Source: Streptomyces sp. SUK 48 (GTDB lineage Bacteria > Actinomycetota > Actinomycetes > Streptomycetales > Streptomycetaceae). From it: a DNA stretch of 64,000 bases. Positions 36,338 to 45,203 of the stretch are shown here, piece after piece. Every line of letters begins with the position of its first letter. The first letter of the stretch is position 1. Position numbers and translations under genes: made by a program. The DNA is taken from contig NZ_CP045740.1 in NCBI RefSeq assembly GCF_009650765.1, positions 1,550,001 through 1,614,000 on the forward strand, read 5' to 3'. The notes beneath the pieces are model-generated. The model made no database searches and had not been told where the DNA came from. It was given only the letters and a program-made list of their open reading frames with translations.

Positions 36338-38290
36338 ATGTCCGGACGTCCAGATGTCCGGCCGACGAGAGGCAGGCCGCACGTGCCGTCATGTCTTCGC
36401 GCCCGACTCAGATCCGTACTCGCCGCGGCCGCCGTCATGACGGCCGCACTGCTCGCGCCCCTGCTGCCGGCCCAGCCGGCCCACGCCCGACCGGCCCAGC
36501 AGCACCAGCGGGCCCGAGAGGCTGCGGGTTCGCCCGAGTTCGAGCAGCAGGTGCTCTTCCGGGCGTCCCAGGACCCGGGGTACGCCTGCTTCCGCATCCC
36601 GGCGGTCGTCAGGACGAAGGACGGGACGCTGCTGGCCTTCGCCGAGGGCCGGGTGCTCAACTGCGGGGACGCCGCCGACATCGACATCGTGGTCGAACGG
36701 TCCACCGACGGCGGCCGCACCTGGAGCCCGCCGCGGGTCGTCACCGAGGGGGCGGGCGACACCCACGGCAACCCGGCGCCGATCGTGGACCGCGCGACGG
36801 GCCGTGTCTGGCTCGCCGAGACGTACAACACCGGGCGCACGGACAGCGCCGGCTGCTCGGTCCCCTGCGACCGCACCCCGCACCTCCAGTACAGCGACGA
36901 CGACGGCCTGACCTGGTCCGCGCCGCGCGATCTGAGCCCCGAGATCCTGCCCGCCGACTGGAACTCCTGGTACGCGACCGGTCCGGTGCACGGAATACAG
37001 CTGACCAAGGGGCGGTACGCGGGCCGGCTGGTGTTCGGGGTCAACGCCGAGAGCTGGAACGGCAGCCGGATCACCGCCAACCACGCGGCGCTCGTCGTCA
37101 GCGACGACCACGGTGGCCACTGGCGGATCGGCGCCACCGACACCTGGCCCATCGCGGACGACGGCACCTTCCGGCAGAAGCCGTCCGAACTGACCCTCGC
37201 CGAGCGCGAGGACGGCTCGATCCTGGTCAGCGGCCGGGAGACGGACGGCACCGACCTCGGCCAGCGCACCCAGACCACCAGCCGCGACGGCGGGAACAGC
37301 TTCACCGCGCCCTTCCGCGCGCTGCCCGACCTGTACACCCCGCAGGTGCAGGGGTCGGTCCTGCGCCTGGGCGACCGCCTGCTGCTGTCCTGCCCCGCCG
37401 ACCCCGACCGGCGCCGCACCATGATGATCCGCTCCTCGTACGACGGCGGCCGCACCTGGGACAGCGTGGACCGGGGCACGGTCGTCACCACCGACTGGTC
37501 CGGCTACTCCGACCTGGTGCGGATCGCCGGCGACACCGTGGGCCTGCTCTACGAGGGCGGGGCGGTGGACGCGCGGGACGAGATCCGCTTCGCCCGGTTC
37601 ACCGAGGACTGGCTCGCCCCGCGCCGTGGCCCCGACCCGGTCACCCCGGATCTGGCCCCGGGTGCCCGCCCGGCCGCGGTGCTCGGCGGCGCGCGGGAGA
37701 CGGACGGCGTCCGCGGGGGCGCGCTCGCCTTCGACGGCACGGACGACGCCGTACGGCTGCCGTACCGCGCGAGCCTTGCCCTGGGGGCGAAGGACTTCAC
37801 CGCGTCGCTGTGGTTCCGGTACACGGCGACGACCGGTGAGCAGCCGCTGTTGTGGATGGGCGGGATCGGGACCAGCGAGCCGCAGGTGTGGCTGCGCGGC
37901 GAGCCGGCGAACCATCGGATACAGGGGCTGATCACCGCCCGGGACGGCGCGGCGGCACCACGGACGGTGTCGGTGCGCACGGACGGCGCGTACAACGACG
38001 GCCGGTGGCACCACGCGGTGCTGCGCCGGGGCGGCGGGACGCTGTCGCTGTTCGTCGACGGGGCGACGCAGGCTTCCGTGGCCGATGTGCCGGGCTCGGT
38101 GAGCCGTGACTCGGCCTTCGGTGTGCACCTGGGCCAGCGGATGGACAGCCGGGCCTTCTTCACCGGGGCGATCGACGAGGTGCATGTCTGGGACCGGGCA
38201 CTCACCGATCAGGAGCTGGCGGACCCGAAGGCGCTGCGGTCACCGCAGCACACCGTTCTGTGGCTGCCCCTGGACCGGGTGCGCAGCTGA
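36338..38290 (+). CDS. Secreted exo-alpha-sialidase (GH33) with LamG-like C-terminal domain
   Basis: About 650 residues. The signal peptide runs from RARLRSVLAAAAVM to PAHA. The propeller starts with the FRIPAVVR motif, whose Arg belongs to the substrate triad, followed by five Asp boxes (STDGGRTW, SDDDGLTW, SDDHGGHW, SRDGGNSF, SYDGGRTW). The last 190 residues look like a concanavalin/LamG domain (DFTASLWFRY, DGRWHHAVLRR). It releases terminal sialic acids outside the cell. The start codon is uncertain (TTG 36284 or GTG 36382 are alternatives). Its 3' end overlaps the convergent transporter gene by 51 bases. Confidence 0.9.
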   Translation: MSGRPDVRPTRGRPHVPSCLRARLRSVLAAAAVMTAALLAPLLPAQPAHARPAQQHQRAREAAGSPEFEQQVLFRASQDPGYACFRIPAVVRTKDGTLLAFAEGRVLNCGDAADIDIVVERSTDGGRTWSPPRVVTEGAGDTHGNPAPIVDRATGRVWLAETYNTGRTDSAGCSVPCDRTPHLQYSDDDGLTWSAPRDLSPEILPADWNSWYATGPVHGIQLTKGRYAGRLVFGVNAESWNGSRITANHAALVVSDDHGGHWRIGATDTWPIADDGTFRQKPSELTLAEREDGSILVSGRETDGTDLGQRTQTTSRDGGNSFTAPFRALPDLYTPQVQGSVLRLGDRLLLSCPADPDRRRTMMIRSSYDGGRTWDSVDRGTVVTTDWSGYSDLVRIAGDTVGLLYEGGAVDARDEIRFARFTEDWLAPRRGPDPVTPDLAPGARPAAVLGGARETDGVRGGALAFDGTDDAVRLPYRASLALGAKDFTASLWFRYTATTGEQPLLWMGGIGTSEPQVWLRGEPANHRIQGLITARDGAAAPRTVSVRTDGAYNDGRWHHAVLRRGGGTLSLFVDGATQASVADVPGSVSRDSAFGVHLGQRMDSRAFFTGAIDEVHVWDRALTDQELADPKALRSPQHTVLWLPLDRVRS

Positions 38291-39319
38291 GCCCCCGGCG
38301 CCGTCGCCCGCCTCGGCCCCGGCGCCCCGGTCGGCGTCCTCGTCCTCGACGCCCGGGTCATGGGCGCGGCGCTTGGCGATGACCGCGCACACCATCAGCT
38401 GCATCTGGTGGAAGAGCATCAGCGGGAGCACGGCCAGGGAGGCATGGGCGCCGAAGAGGACGCTCGCCATGGGCAGGCCGGCGGCGAGGGACTTCTTGGA
38501 GCCGGCGAACTGGATGGCGATCCGGTCCGCCCGGCCGAAGCCCAGCGCCCGGCCGCCGTACCAGGTCCCGACCAGCATCACGGCGAGCACCACGGCCTCG
38601 ACCAGGAGGAGCGCGCCGAGCCGGGCGGGGCTGACCTGGTGCCAGATGCCCTGGATCATGCCTTCGCTGAACGCGGTGTAGACGACGAGCAGGATGGAGC
38701 CGCGGTCGACCAGTCCGAGGACCTTCTTGTGCCGGGTGATGAAGGGGCCGATCCAGCGCCGCAGCAGCTGCCCGGCGAGGAACGGCACCAGCAGCTGGAG
38801 CACGATCTTGACGAGGGAGTCGGCGGAGAACCCGCCGCCGCTGTTGCCGAGCAGCACGGCCGCCAGCAGCGGGGTGAGGACGATGCCGACCAGGGAGGAG
38901 AAGGAGCCGGCGCAGATGGCGGCGGGCACGTTTCCGCGGGCGATGGAGGTGAAGGCGATGGACGACTGGATCGTGGACGGCACCAGGGTCAGGAAGAGCA
39001 GGCCCTGGTAGAGGGGCTGGGTGAGGAGCACCGGCACGGTGGCGCGGGCGGCCAGGCCGAGCGCGGGGAAGACGAGGAAGGTGCAGGCCAGCACGGTGAC
39101 ATGGAGCCGCCAGTGGCGCAGTCCGTCGAGTGCCTCGCGGGTGGAGAGGCGGGCGCCGTAGAGGAAGAAGAGGAAGGCGATCGCGGCGGTCGAGGCGCCC
39201 GAGGCCACGGTGGCGCCGGTGCCATGGGCCGGGAACAGGGCGGCGAGGCCCACCGTGCCGAGGAGCAGCACGATGTACGGGTCGATCGGCATCCAGCTCG
39301 GCCAGCGCAGGCGTGTCAC
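38240..39319 (-). CDS. SBF-like (bile acid:sodium symporter family) transporter
   Basis: 359 residues with about ten hydrophobic segments. Conserved stretches include FLFFLYGARLSTREAL, LVPSTIQSSIAFTSIARGN and QFAGSKKSLAAGLPMA, typical of the PF13593 SBF-like branch. The acidic, Gly/Ala-rich tail is unusual and is encoded where the gene overlaps the sialidase gene. GTG start with GGAG upstream. Divergent from a LysR gene that probably regulates it. Confidence 0.85.
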   Translation of the reverse strand: MTRLRWPSWMPIDPYIVLLLGTVGLAALFPAHGTGATVASGASTAAIAFLFFLYGARLSTREALDGLRHWRLHVTVLACTFLVFPALGLAARATVPVLLTQPLYQGLLFLTLVPSTIQSSIAFTSIARGNVPAAICAGSFSSLVGIVLTPLLAAVLLGNSGGGFSADSLVKIVLQLLVPFLAGQLLRRWIGPFITRHKKVLGLVDRGSILLVVYTAFSEGMIQGIWHQVSPARLGALLLVEAVVLAVMLVGTWYGGRALGFGRADRIAIQFAGSKKSLAAGLPMASVLFGAHASLAVLPLMLFHQMQLMVCAVIAKRRAHDPGVEDEDADRGAGAEAGDGAGGSAAHPVQGQPQNGVLR

Positions 39320-39486
39320 GGTGCTCCGATGGGTGTGCGACGGCAAGGGGGTGTACGACGGCGTTCCGGTCGGGCCCGCGGGACCGGGCCCCTCCTCATG
39401 ATCCCCGGCCCCGGCTCGATCGGGAATCCCGCACACCACTCTCACTGTCATCATGATTCGCGATAGCGACGGCGTACGCTGGGGCC

Positions 39487-40356
39487 GTGTACGACCCGAA
39501 TCAGCTGCGGACCTTCCTCGCGGTCGCCCAGACGCTGAGCTTCACCCAGGCGGCGGGGCGCCTGGGCCTGCGCCAGTCCACGGTGAGCCAGCATGTGCGC
39601 AGGCTGGAGGACGCGGCGGGGCGTCCGCTGTTCGCCCGGGACACCCACTCCGTGGAGCTGACCGAGGACGGCGAGGCGATGCTGGGCTTCGCGCGCCGGA
39701 TTCTTCAGGTGCACGAGCAGGCGACGGCGTTCTTCACCGGGACCCGGGTGCGCGGGCGGCTGCGGTTCGGCGCGTCGGAGGACTTCGTGCTGACCCGGCT
39801 GCCGGAGATCCTGGAGGGCTTCCGTTACGACCATCCCGAGGTCGATCTGGAGCTGACGGTCGAGCTGTCGGGGATCCTGCACGAGCGGCTGGCCGCTGGG
39901 AAGCTCGATCTGGTGCTGGCCAAGCGGCGCCCGGAGGATCCGCGCGGGGCGCTGGTGTGGCGCGACGACCTGGTGTGGATCGGCGCCGAGCGACTGCGCC
40001 TGGACGCCGAGCGGCCGGTCCCGCTGATCGTGTATCCGCCGCCCGGCCTCACCCGGGCGCGGGCCATGGAGGCGCTGGAGCGGCAGGGGCGCGACTGGCG
40101 GGTCGTCTGCACCAGCGGCAGCCTCAACGGGCTGATCGCCGCGGCCCGGGCGGGGCTCGGGGTGATGGCGCACGCGCGCCGGCTGATCCCGCCGGGCCTG
40201 TTCCGGCTGCCGGAGCGGGCGGGGCTGCCGGAGCTCGGCAAGGTCGACTTCGTGCTCGCGCACGGCCGCCACCGGCCCGGGACGCAGGAGGCGGCGGACG
40301 CCCTCGCGGCGGCGGTCCTGGCGGGCGGGGAGCGGCTGCGGCGCCATGGCGGCTGA
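39487..40356 (+). CDS. LysR-family regulator
   Basis: 289 residues from GTG. The N-terminal HTH reads LSFTQAAGRLGLRQSTVSQH then VRRLEDAAGRPLFARD. The effector domain follows. The 167-base spacer to the divergent SBF transporter contains ATCATGATTCGCGATAG at about 39451-39467, which has overlapping small palindromes and is the likely LysR site. It probably controls the transporter. Some members of this pair type act as ArgP-like exporters' regulators; the effector is unknown. Confidence 0.88.
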   Translation: MYDPNQLRTFLAVAQTLSFTQAAGRLGLRQSTVSQHVRRLEDAAGRPLFARDTHSVELTEDGEAMLGFARRILQVHEQATAFFTGTRVRGRLRFGASEDFVLTRLPEILEGFRYDHPEVDLELTVELSGILHERLAAGKLDLVLAKRRPEDPRGALVWRDDLVWIGAERLRLDAERPVPLIVYPPPGLTRARAMEALERQGRDWRVVCTSGSLNGLIAAARAGLGVMAHARRLIPPGLFRLPERAGLPELGKVDFVLAHGRHRPGTQEAADALAAAVLAGGERLRRHGG

Positions 40357-40467
40357 CAGCGGTGTGGCGCTCTTCACAGGGGCGCGGGCGGCGGGCCGGA
40401 TGCCGGTCGCCGCACGGGGAGGGGGCGGCGGGGCCGTCGGCGGGCCGCGCACGGCGTGGTCATGGCC

Positions 40468-40509
40468 GTAATCGCCCTGTACAGAGCGGTAATCGGCGCG
40501 TACAGATTC
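40468..40509 (+). repeat. Two tandem copies of a 21-base unit
   Basis: GTAATCGccctGTACAGAgcg followed by GTAATCGgcgcGTACAGAttcg. GTAATCG and GTACAGA are conserved at the same phase, and an inverted GATTACGG follows at 40516. The region upstream (40357-40467) shows nothing else. It may be a regulator site of the FadD promoter. Confidence 0.6.
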
Positions 40510-40533
40510 GGTGGAGATTACGGCCCCGAAACT

Positions 40534-40549
40534 TACTGACCCGTCAGTA
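40534..40549. promoter_or_regulatory. TetR-type palindrome upstream of the acyl-CoA synthetase
   Basis: Perfect TACTGAC-CC-GTCAGTA, 173 bases before the TTG start. TNACTGACnnGTCAGTNA-like sites are typical of TetR repressors of fatty-acid degradation in actinobacteria. Confidence 0.65.
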
Positions 40550-40721
40550 TTGTGTCCGTCCCTTCCCCATGTGCGGGCATTTTCCGGACAACCATCGCGC
40601 AGAAGGCGAGGTTTGCTCGGTTTCCGCCCCCCTCCCCTCCGCTCAGGGTGTGAGGTAGCTTTCACGGCGCTGTGCCGCACATCACCGGCGCGTTCAGGCA
40701 GCGAGGATCGGGGAGCGAGGA

Positions 40722-42548
40722 TTGCGCGAGTTCACCAACCCGCCTCTCACGTCGGCACCGCCGGTGGGCGGTCTGGCCGATGTCGTCTTCGAGCATGCCC
40801 AGACCGATCCGGAGCGGGTGGCCCTCGGCCGCAAGGACGCCGCCGGGCAGTGGCGCGATGTGACCTCCGCCGAGTTCCGTGACGAGGTCCTCGCCCTGGC
40901 CAAGGGCCTGCTGGCGAGCGGGGTCCGGTTCGGCGACCGGGTCGCGATCATGTCCCGTACCCGCTACGAGTGGACGCTCTTCGACTTCGCCCTGTGGACC
41001 ATCGGCGCCCAGGTGGTGCCGGTCTACCCCACCTCCTCGGCCGAGCAGTGCTTCTGGATGCTGTACGACGCCGAGGTCACCGCGGCGGTCGTGGAGCACG
41101 AGGACCACGCGATGACCATCGCCACGGTGATCGGCCGGCTCCCGCGGCTGCGCCGGCTGTGGCAGCTGGACGCGGGCTGTGTGCGGGAGCTGTACGACGC
41201 CGGCGCGCATCTGGACGACGAGGTGGTGCACCGGCACCGGCAGGCGGTCACCCCGGACTCGGTGGCCACGGTCATCTACACCTCGGGCACCACGGGCCGC
41301 CCCAAGGGCTGTGTGCTCTCGCACGGGAACTTCATGTTCGAGGCGGACAGCGTGGTGGGCCGCTGGGAGCCGGTGTTCCACTCCAGGCGCGGGGAGGAGG
41401 CGTCCACCCTGCTGTTCCTGCCGCTCGCCCATGTCTTCGGGCGCATGGTGGAGGTGGCCGCGATCCGGGGCCGGGTGCGGCTCGGCCATCAGCCGCAGCT
41501 GAACGCCGCCGCCCTGCTGCCGGACCTCCAGGCGTTCCAGCCGACGTTCATCCTGGCGGTGCCGTACATCTTCGAGAAGGTGTTCAACGCCTCCCGGCGC
41601 AAGGCGGAGAAGGAGGGCAAGGCGGGGCCGTTCGAGAAGGCGGTCGAGGTCGCGGTGCGGTACGCGGAGGCGATCGAGGCGAAGGCATGGGGGGTCGGCC
41701 CGGGGCCCACGGCCGGGCTGCGGATGCAGCACCAGTTGTTCGACAAGCTGGTGTACGCGAAGGTCAGGGCCGCGATGGGCGGCCGGATCCGCAACGCCAT
41801 GTCGGGCGGCTCCGGCATGGACAGACGCCTCGGGCTGTTCTTCGCGGGCGCGGGCGTGCAGGTCTACGAGGGCTACGGCCTGACCGAGTCGACGGCCGCG
41901 GCGACCGCGAACCCGCCCGAGCACACCCGCTACGGCACGGTCGGCCAGGCGATCCCCGGCACGACCGTGCACATCGCCGACGACGGCGAGGTCTGGCTGC
42001 ACGGCGGCCATGTCTTCCAGGGCTATCTGAACAACCCGAAGGCGACCGACGGATCGCTGCACGACGGCTGGCTGGCCACCGGTGACCTGGGCTCGCTGGA
42101 CGAGGACGGCTATCTGACGATCACCGGCCGCAAGAAGGAGATCCTCGTGACCTCCGGCGGCAAGAGCGTCTCGCCCGGGGTGCTGGAGGAGCGGGTCCGC
42201 GACCACCCGCTGGTCAGCCAGTGCATCGTGGTCGGCAACGACCGCCCCTACATCGCGGCCCTGGTCACCCTCGACCACGAGGCCGTCGAGCACTGGCTCC
42301 AGATGCGCGGCAAAGCGGCGATGGCGCCCGCGCGGCTGGTACGGGACCCGGATCTGGAGACCGAGGTGCGGCGCGCGGTGGTCGCCGCGAACACCCTGGT
42401 CTCGCAGGCCGAGTCGATCCGCACCTTCCGGATACTGGCGCAGCCGTTCACCGAGGAACACGGCCTGCTGACGCCGTCGTTGAAGCTGAAACGGAAGGCG
42501 ATCGAGAAGGCGTACGAACGCGAGGTCGAGGCGCTGTACCGGTCCTGA
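40722..42548 (+). CDS. Long-chain fatty-acid-CoA ligase (FadD15-like)
   Basis: 608 residues. AMP-binding motif YTSGTTGRPKG near 190, then YEGYGLTESTA (A5), GWLATGDLG (A7), and the catalytic Lys region LKLKRKAIEKAY at the C terminus. Full family length. TTG start with GGGGAG six bases upstream. It activates fatty acids as acyl-CoA. Located alone, downstream of a TetR-type palindrome, so probably controlled by fatty-acid availability. Confidence 0.92.
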   Translation: MREFTNPPLTSAPPVGGLADVVFEHAQTDPERVALGRKDAAGQWRDVTSAEFRDEVLALAKGLLASGVRFGDRVAIMSRTRYEWTLFDFALWTIGAQVVPVYPTSSAEQCFWMLYDAEVTAAVVEHEDHAMTIATVIGRLPRLRRLWQLDAGCVRELYDAGAHLDDEVVHRHRQAVTPDSVATVIYTSGTTGRPKGCVLSHGNFMFEADSVVGRWEPVFHSRRGEEASTLLFLPLAHVFGRMVEVAAIRGRVRLGHQPQLNAAALLPDLQAFQPTFILAVPYIFEKVFNASRRKAEKEGKAGPFEKAVEVAVRYAEAIEAKAWGVGPGPTAGLRMQHQLFDKLVYAKVRAAMGGRIRNAMSGGSGMDRRLGLFFAGAGVQVYEGYGLTESTAAATANPPEHTRYGTVGQAIPGTTVHIADDGEVWLHGGHVFQGYLNNPKATDGSLHDGWLATGDLGSLDEDGYLTITGRKKEILVTSGGKSVSPGVLEERVRDHPLVSQCIVVGNDRPYIAALVTLDHEAVEHWLQMRGKAAMAPARLVRDPDLETEVRRAVVAANTLVSQAESIRTFRILAQPFTEEHGLLTPSLKLKRKAIEKAYEREVEALYRS

Positions 42549-42655
42549 CGTGCCGGGACGGATCCGGATGTCCCGGGCGCGTCAGGAATGTATCGCGGTG
42601 TGTGATCGTTGACGATGGAGAACCACGTCGTCGACCAGCGAAGGATCACGAGCTC

Positions 42656-43492
42656 GTGAGCAGCAAGGTCCCCCCGATCATCCTCAACAACGGCGTCGAG
42701 ATGCCCCAGGTGGGCTTCGGCGTGTGGCAGGTGCCGGACGACGAGGCCGCGCAGGCCGTCGGCACGGCGCTGGAGGCCGGGTACCGCAGCATCGACACGG
42801 CCGCGGCGTACGGCAACGAAGAGGGCACCGGCCGGGCCATCGCGGCCTCCGGTCTGCCCCGCGAGGAAATCTTCGTCACCACCAAGCTCTGGAACAGCGA
42901 CCAGGGGTACGACGCGACACTGCGTGCCTTCGACACGTCGCTCGGCAAGCTGGGGCTCGACCATCTCGACCTGTACCTGATCCACTGGCCGCTGCCGGCC
43001 CGGGACACGTACGTCGACACGTACAAGGCGCTGGAGAAGCTGTACGCCGACGGCCGGGTCCGTGCCATCGGTGTCTCCAACTTCCTTCCCGAGCATCTGC
43101 GGCGGCTCGCGGAGGAGACCTCCGTCGTCCCCGCGGTCAACCAGATCGAGCTGCATCCGCATCTTCAGCAGCACGCGGCCCGGGAGTACCACACGGAGCA
43201 CGGCATCCGTACGGAGGCGTGGTCACCGCTCGGGCAGGGCAAGGGGCTGCTGGAGGTGCCGGCGATCGTGGCGATCGCGCAGAAGCACAACCGCACTCCG
43301 GCGCAGGTGGTGCTGCGGTGGCACGTCCAGCAGGGCACCATCGTGATCCCGAAGTCGGTGACGCCGTCGCGGATCAGGGAGAACATCGAGGTGTTCGACT
43401 TCAGCCTCGACGCGGAGGACCTGGCGGCGATCGGCGCGCTGAACGAGGACCGGAGGATCGGTCCGGACCCGGCGACGTTCGACATGGGCTGA
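42656..43492 (+). CDS. Aldo/keto reductase (2,5-diketo-gluconate reductase type)
   Basis: 278 residues. AKR family 5 features: MPQVGFGVWQV at the start, DTAAAYGNE (Asp, Tyr), TKLWNSDQGYD (Lys), LIHWPLP (His), VNQIELHP and the IPKSVTPSRIREN NADPH-binding end. A broad cytosolic NADPH-dependent carbonyl reductase. GTG start chosen by homology; AAGGA lies ten bases upstream. Ends before a strong terminator. Confidence 0.92.
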   Translation: MSSKVPPIILNNGVEMPQVGFGVWQVPDDEAAQAVGTALEAGYRSIDTAAAYGNEEGTGRAIAASGLPREEIFVTTKLWNSDQGYDATLRAFDTSLGKLGLDHLDLYLIHWPLPARDTYVDTYKALEKLYADGRVRAIGVSNFLPEHLRRLAEETSVVPAVNQIELHPHLQQHAAREYHTEHGIRTEAWSPLGQGKGLLEVPAIVAIAQKHNRTPAQVVLRWHVQQGTIVIPKSVTPSRIRENIEVFDFSLDAEDLAAIGALNEDRRIGPDPATFDMG

Positions 43493-43504
43493 CGAGTTTC
43501 TCTC

Positions 43505-43540
43505 CGGCCGCGGCTCAGGGAAAGCCCTGAGCCGCGGCCG
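43505..43540. terminator. Perfect 16-bp hairpin terminator
   Basis: CGGCCGCGGCTCAGGG at 43505-43520, loop AAAG, and the exact complement CCCTGAGCCGCGGCCG at 43525-43540. It lies between convergent genes, so it probably ends transcription from both sides. Confidence 0.85.
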
Positions 43541-43603
43541 GTCGATGGCGGGGACGCTCAGCGGCGCCGACCGGCGCGCCGGTTGCGACCAGCCGTGCCG
43601 CTC

Positions 43604-44215
43604 TCACAGCGTCTGCGCGTCCGCGTGCACCACCTCGAACTCCTCCAGCGCCACCACCGTCGCCCGCGCCTTCGCCGTGCCGGACCGGCGGACGGCGGAC
43701 ACGGGGGCGCGGGAGGACGCCAGGGCATGCCCGTCGGTGAAGACCGTGCCCACGATGCCCCGGCCCCGGTCGCGGTCCAGCAGCAGCGCCGTGCGGGCGA
43801 GACCCGGCACCGTCTCCAGCCGTGGCAGCACCGTCGCATGGAAGGTGTCGGCCAGCAGGTCCGCGTCCCGGGGGTCGAACTCCAGCCGGGCGACCCGCAG
43901 TCCGCCGCCGGCCACGGGCCGCGGCAGGGCGTGGAAGACCGCGACGCGATAGTGCTCGACCGCCACCGACGCGGCGAACGGCTCCAGCAGCGCGGGACGC
44001 CGCTCGCGCATCACCTCGTCGCTGTTGGCCTGTGCCTCCTCGGACTCCCACCAGCTGACCGTGAGCAGCTTGCCCAGCTCACGGTCGACGAAGACGCCCG
44101 CGCCCCGATAGCCGGGCCGCTCCTCCAGCAGATCGTGGCCCCGGCTGTTCAGGGCGCGCAGGGCCGACTCCAGCCGGGCCGGATCCCCGGTCGCGTACAC
44201 GGTGCGTACGAACAT
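43604..44215 (-). CDS. Tandem antibiotic-biosynthesis-monooxygenase-like protein
   Basis: 203 residues that read as two ferredoxin-like ABM repeats. The first has LLTVSWWESEEAQANSDEVM, the usual core, and the second is more diverged. The ATG at 44215 has GGGAGGCGAGG upstream. Such small proteins act as cofactor-free oxygenases or heme-related proteins, but many have unknown roles. Not clustered with biosynthetic genes. Confidence 0.7.
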   Translation of the reverse strand: MFVRTVYATGDPARLESALRALNSRGHDLLEERPGYRGAGVFVDRELGKLLTVSWWESEEAQANSDEVMRERRPALLEPFAASVAVEHYRVAVFHALPRPVAGGGLRVARLEFDPRDADLLADTFHATVLPRLETVPGLARTALLLDRDRGRGIVGTVFTDGHALASSRAPVSAVRRSGTAKARATVVALEEFEVVHADAQTL

Positions 44216-44385
44216 GACACCTCGCCTCCCGGGCACGGTTGACGCGGACCCTCGGGTGACTTCGGTCCTCCGGTGACTCCAGTCTCACCACGGGCGTAAA
44301 CCGCCGCAATACGCGCGGGGTTCCGCGCGTTCGCCACCGGAGGGTTGACGCGCACATGGCATCTACGCCACGGTGAAGCCGCCCG

Positions 44386-44404
44386 GTAAGGAAAGTTTCC
44401 TAAC
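44386..44404. promoter_or_regulatory. Palindromic operator of the chitosanase gene
   Basis: GTAAGGAAAGTTTCCTAAC, a 19-base palindrome with one mismatch, ends 14 bases before the GTG start. It resembles the operator reported for the chitosanase repressor CsnR (ROK family) in Streptomyces. Chito-oligosaccharide induction is therefore likely. Confidence 0.7.
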
Positions 44405-44418
44405 AGAAGGGCCCCACA

Positions 44419-45126
44419 GTGCGTCTTCGATCACTGACCCTCGCCGCGGCCTCCGGGGCCGCCCTGCTCGCCGCCGGCCTGATGCCCGCGCACGCGCTCG
44501 CGAACCCCGCGCCGGCCGCCGCGCCGAAGACCGCCCAGGAGGGCTCGGTCGGCGCGGCCGACCTGCTCGCCAAGGTGAAGTCCTGTGCGCAGATCTCCAG
44601 CGGCAAGTACCAGACCGACGACGAGACCTCGGCCACGGTCCCCGTCTGCGGCAAGAACGGCGCGGTGTTCTGGAAGGCCGACATGGACATCGACTGCGAC
44701 GGCCAGCGCACCACCGACTGCAACGAGGACCGCGACCCCTGGTTCCAGGACGACACCGCCTTCCACCAGTCCGACGGCAAGCCCCTGAAGTCCGAGTCGC
44801 TGCCGTATGTCGTGGTGCCCAGCGCCAGCGGCATCTGGAAGTACTCCGACTACGGGATCAAGGGCGGTGGCGTGGTCGCCGTCATCTACGGCGGCAAGGT
44901 GGAGTACGCCGTCGTCGGCGACACCGGCCCCACGAAGATCATCGGCGAGGCGTCGTACGCCACCGCGAAGGCGCTCGGGATCGACCCGGACCCGGCGACC
45001 GGCGGCGCGGACTCGGGCGTGACCTACATCCTGTTCAAGGACTCCAAGGTCTCCCCCATCGAGAGCCACAGCGCCGCCGTCTCCCTCGGCGACCAGCTGG
45101 CGCGGCAGTTCCTGGCGAACAACTAG
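44419..45126 (+). CDS. Secreted chitosanase, GH75 family
   Basis: 235 residues. A signal peptide of about 28 residues (ending MPAHALA) precedes the GH75 core. The core has FWKADMDIDCDGQRTTDCN, DPWFQDDTAFHQSDGKPL and VIYGGKVEYAVVGDTGPTK. Asp and Glu residues in the DMDIDCDG and VGDTGP segments are the expected catalytic acids. It hydrolyses chitosan outside the cell. GTG start with GAAGG upstream; the palindromic operator lies in front. Confidence 0.92.
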   Translation: MRLRSLTLAAASGAALLAAGLMPAHALANPAPAAAPKTAQEGSVGAADLLAKVKSCAQISSGKYQTDDETSATVPVCGKNGAVFWKADMDIDCDGQRTTDCNEDRDPWFQDDTAFHQSDGKPLKSESLPYVVVPSASGIWKYSDYGIKGGGVVAVIYGGKVEYAVVGDTGPTKIIGEASYATAKALGIDPDPATGGADSGVTYILFKDSKVSPIESHSAAVSLGDQLARQFLANN

Positions 45127-45141
45127 GGCGTGTCCGACGCC

Positions 45142-45180
45142 CCCGCACGGAACCGGGAGGCCGGGGGGTTCACGTGCGGG
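45142..45180. terminator. Stem-loop terminator between convergent genes
   Basis: CCCGCACG (45142-45149) pairs with CGTGCGGG (45173-45180). The stem is extended by GAACC with GGTTC, with one bulged base. It lies after the chitosanase stop and before the end of the opposing gene. Confidence 0.7.
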
Positions 45181-45203
45181 CCGTGCCGACGGGGTGCGGG
45201 ACG

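Noticed and set aside
40468..40509. Possible CRISPR-like repeats
   Set aside because: Only two copies of a 21-base unit without spacers; a regulatory tandem repeat fits better. No CRISPR array or cas gene was seen in the window.
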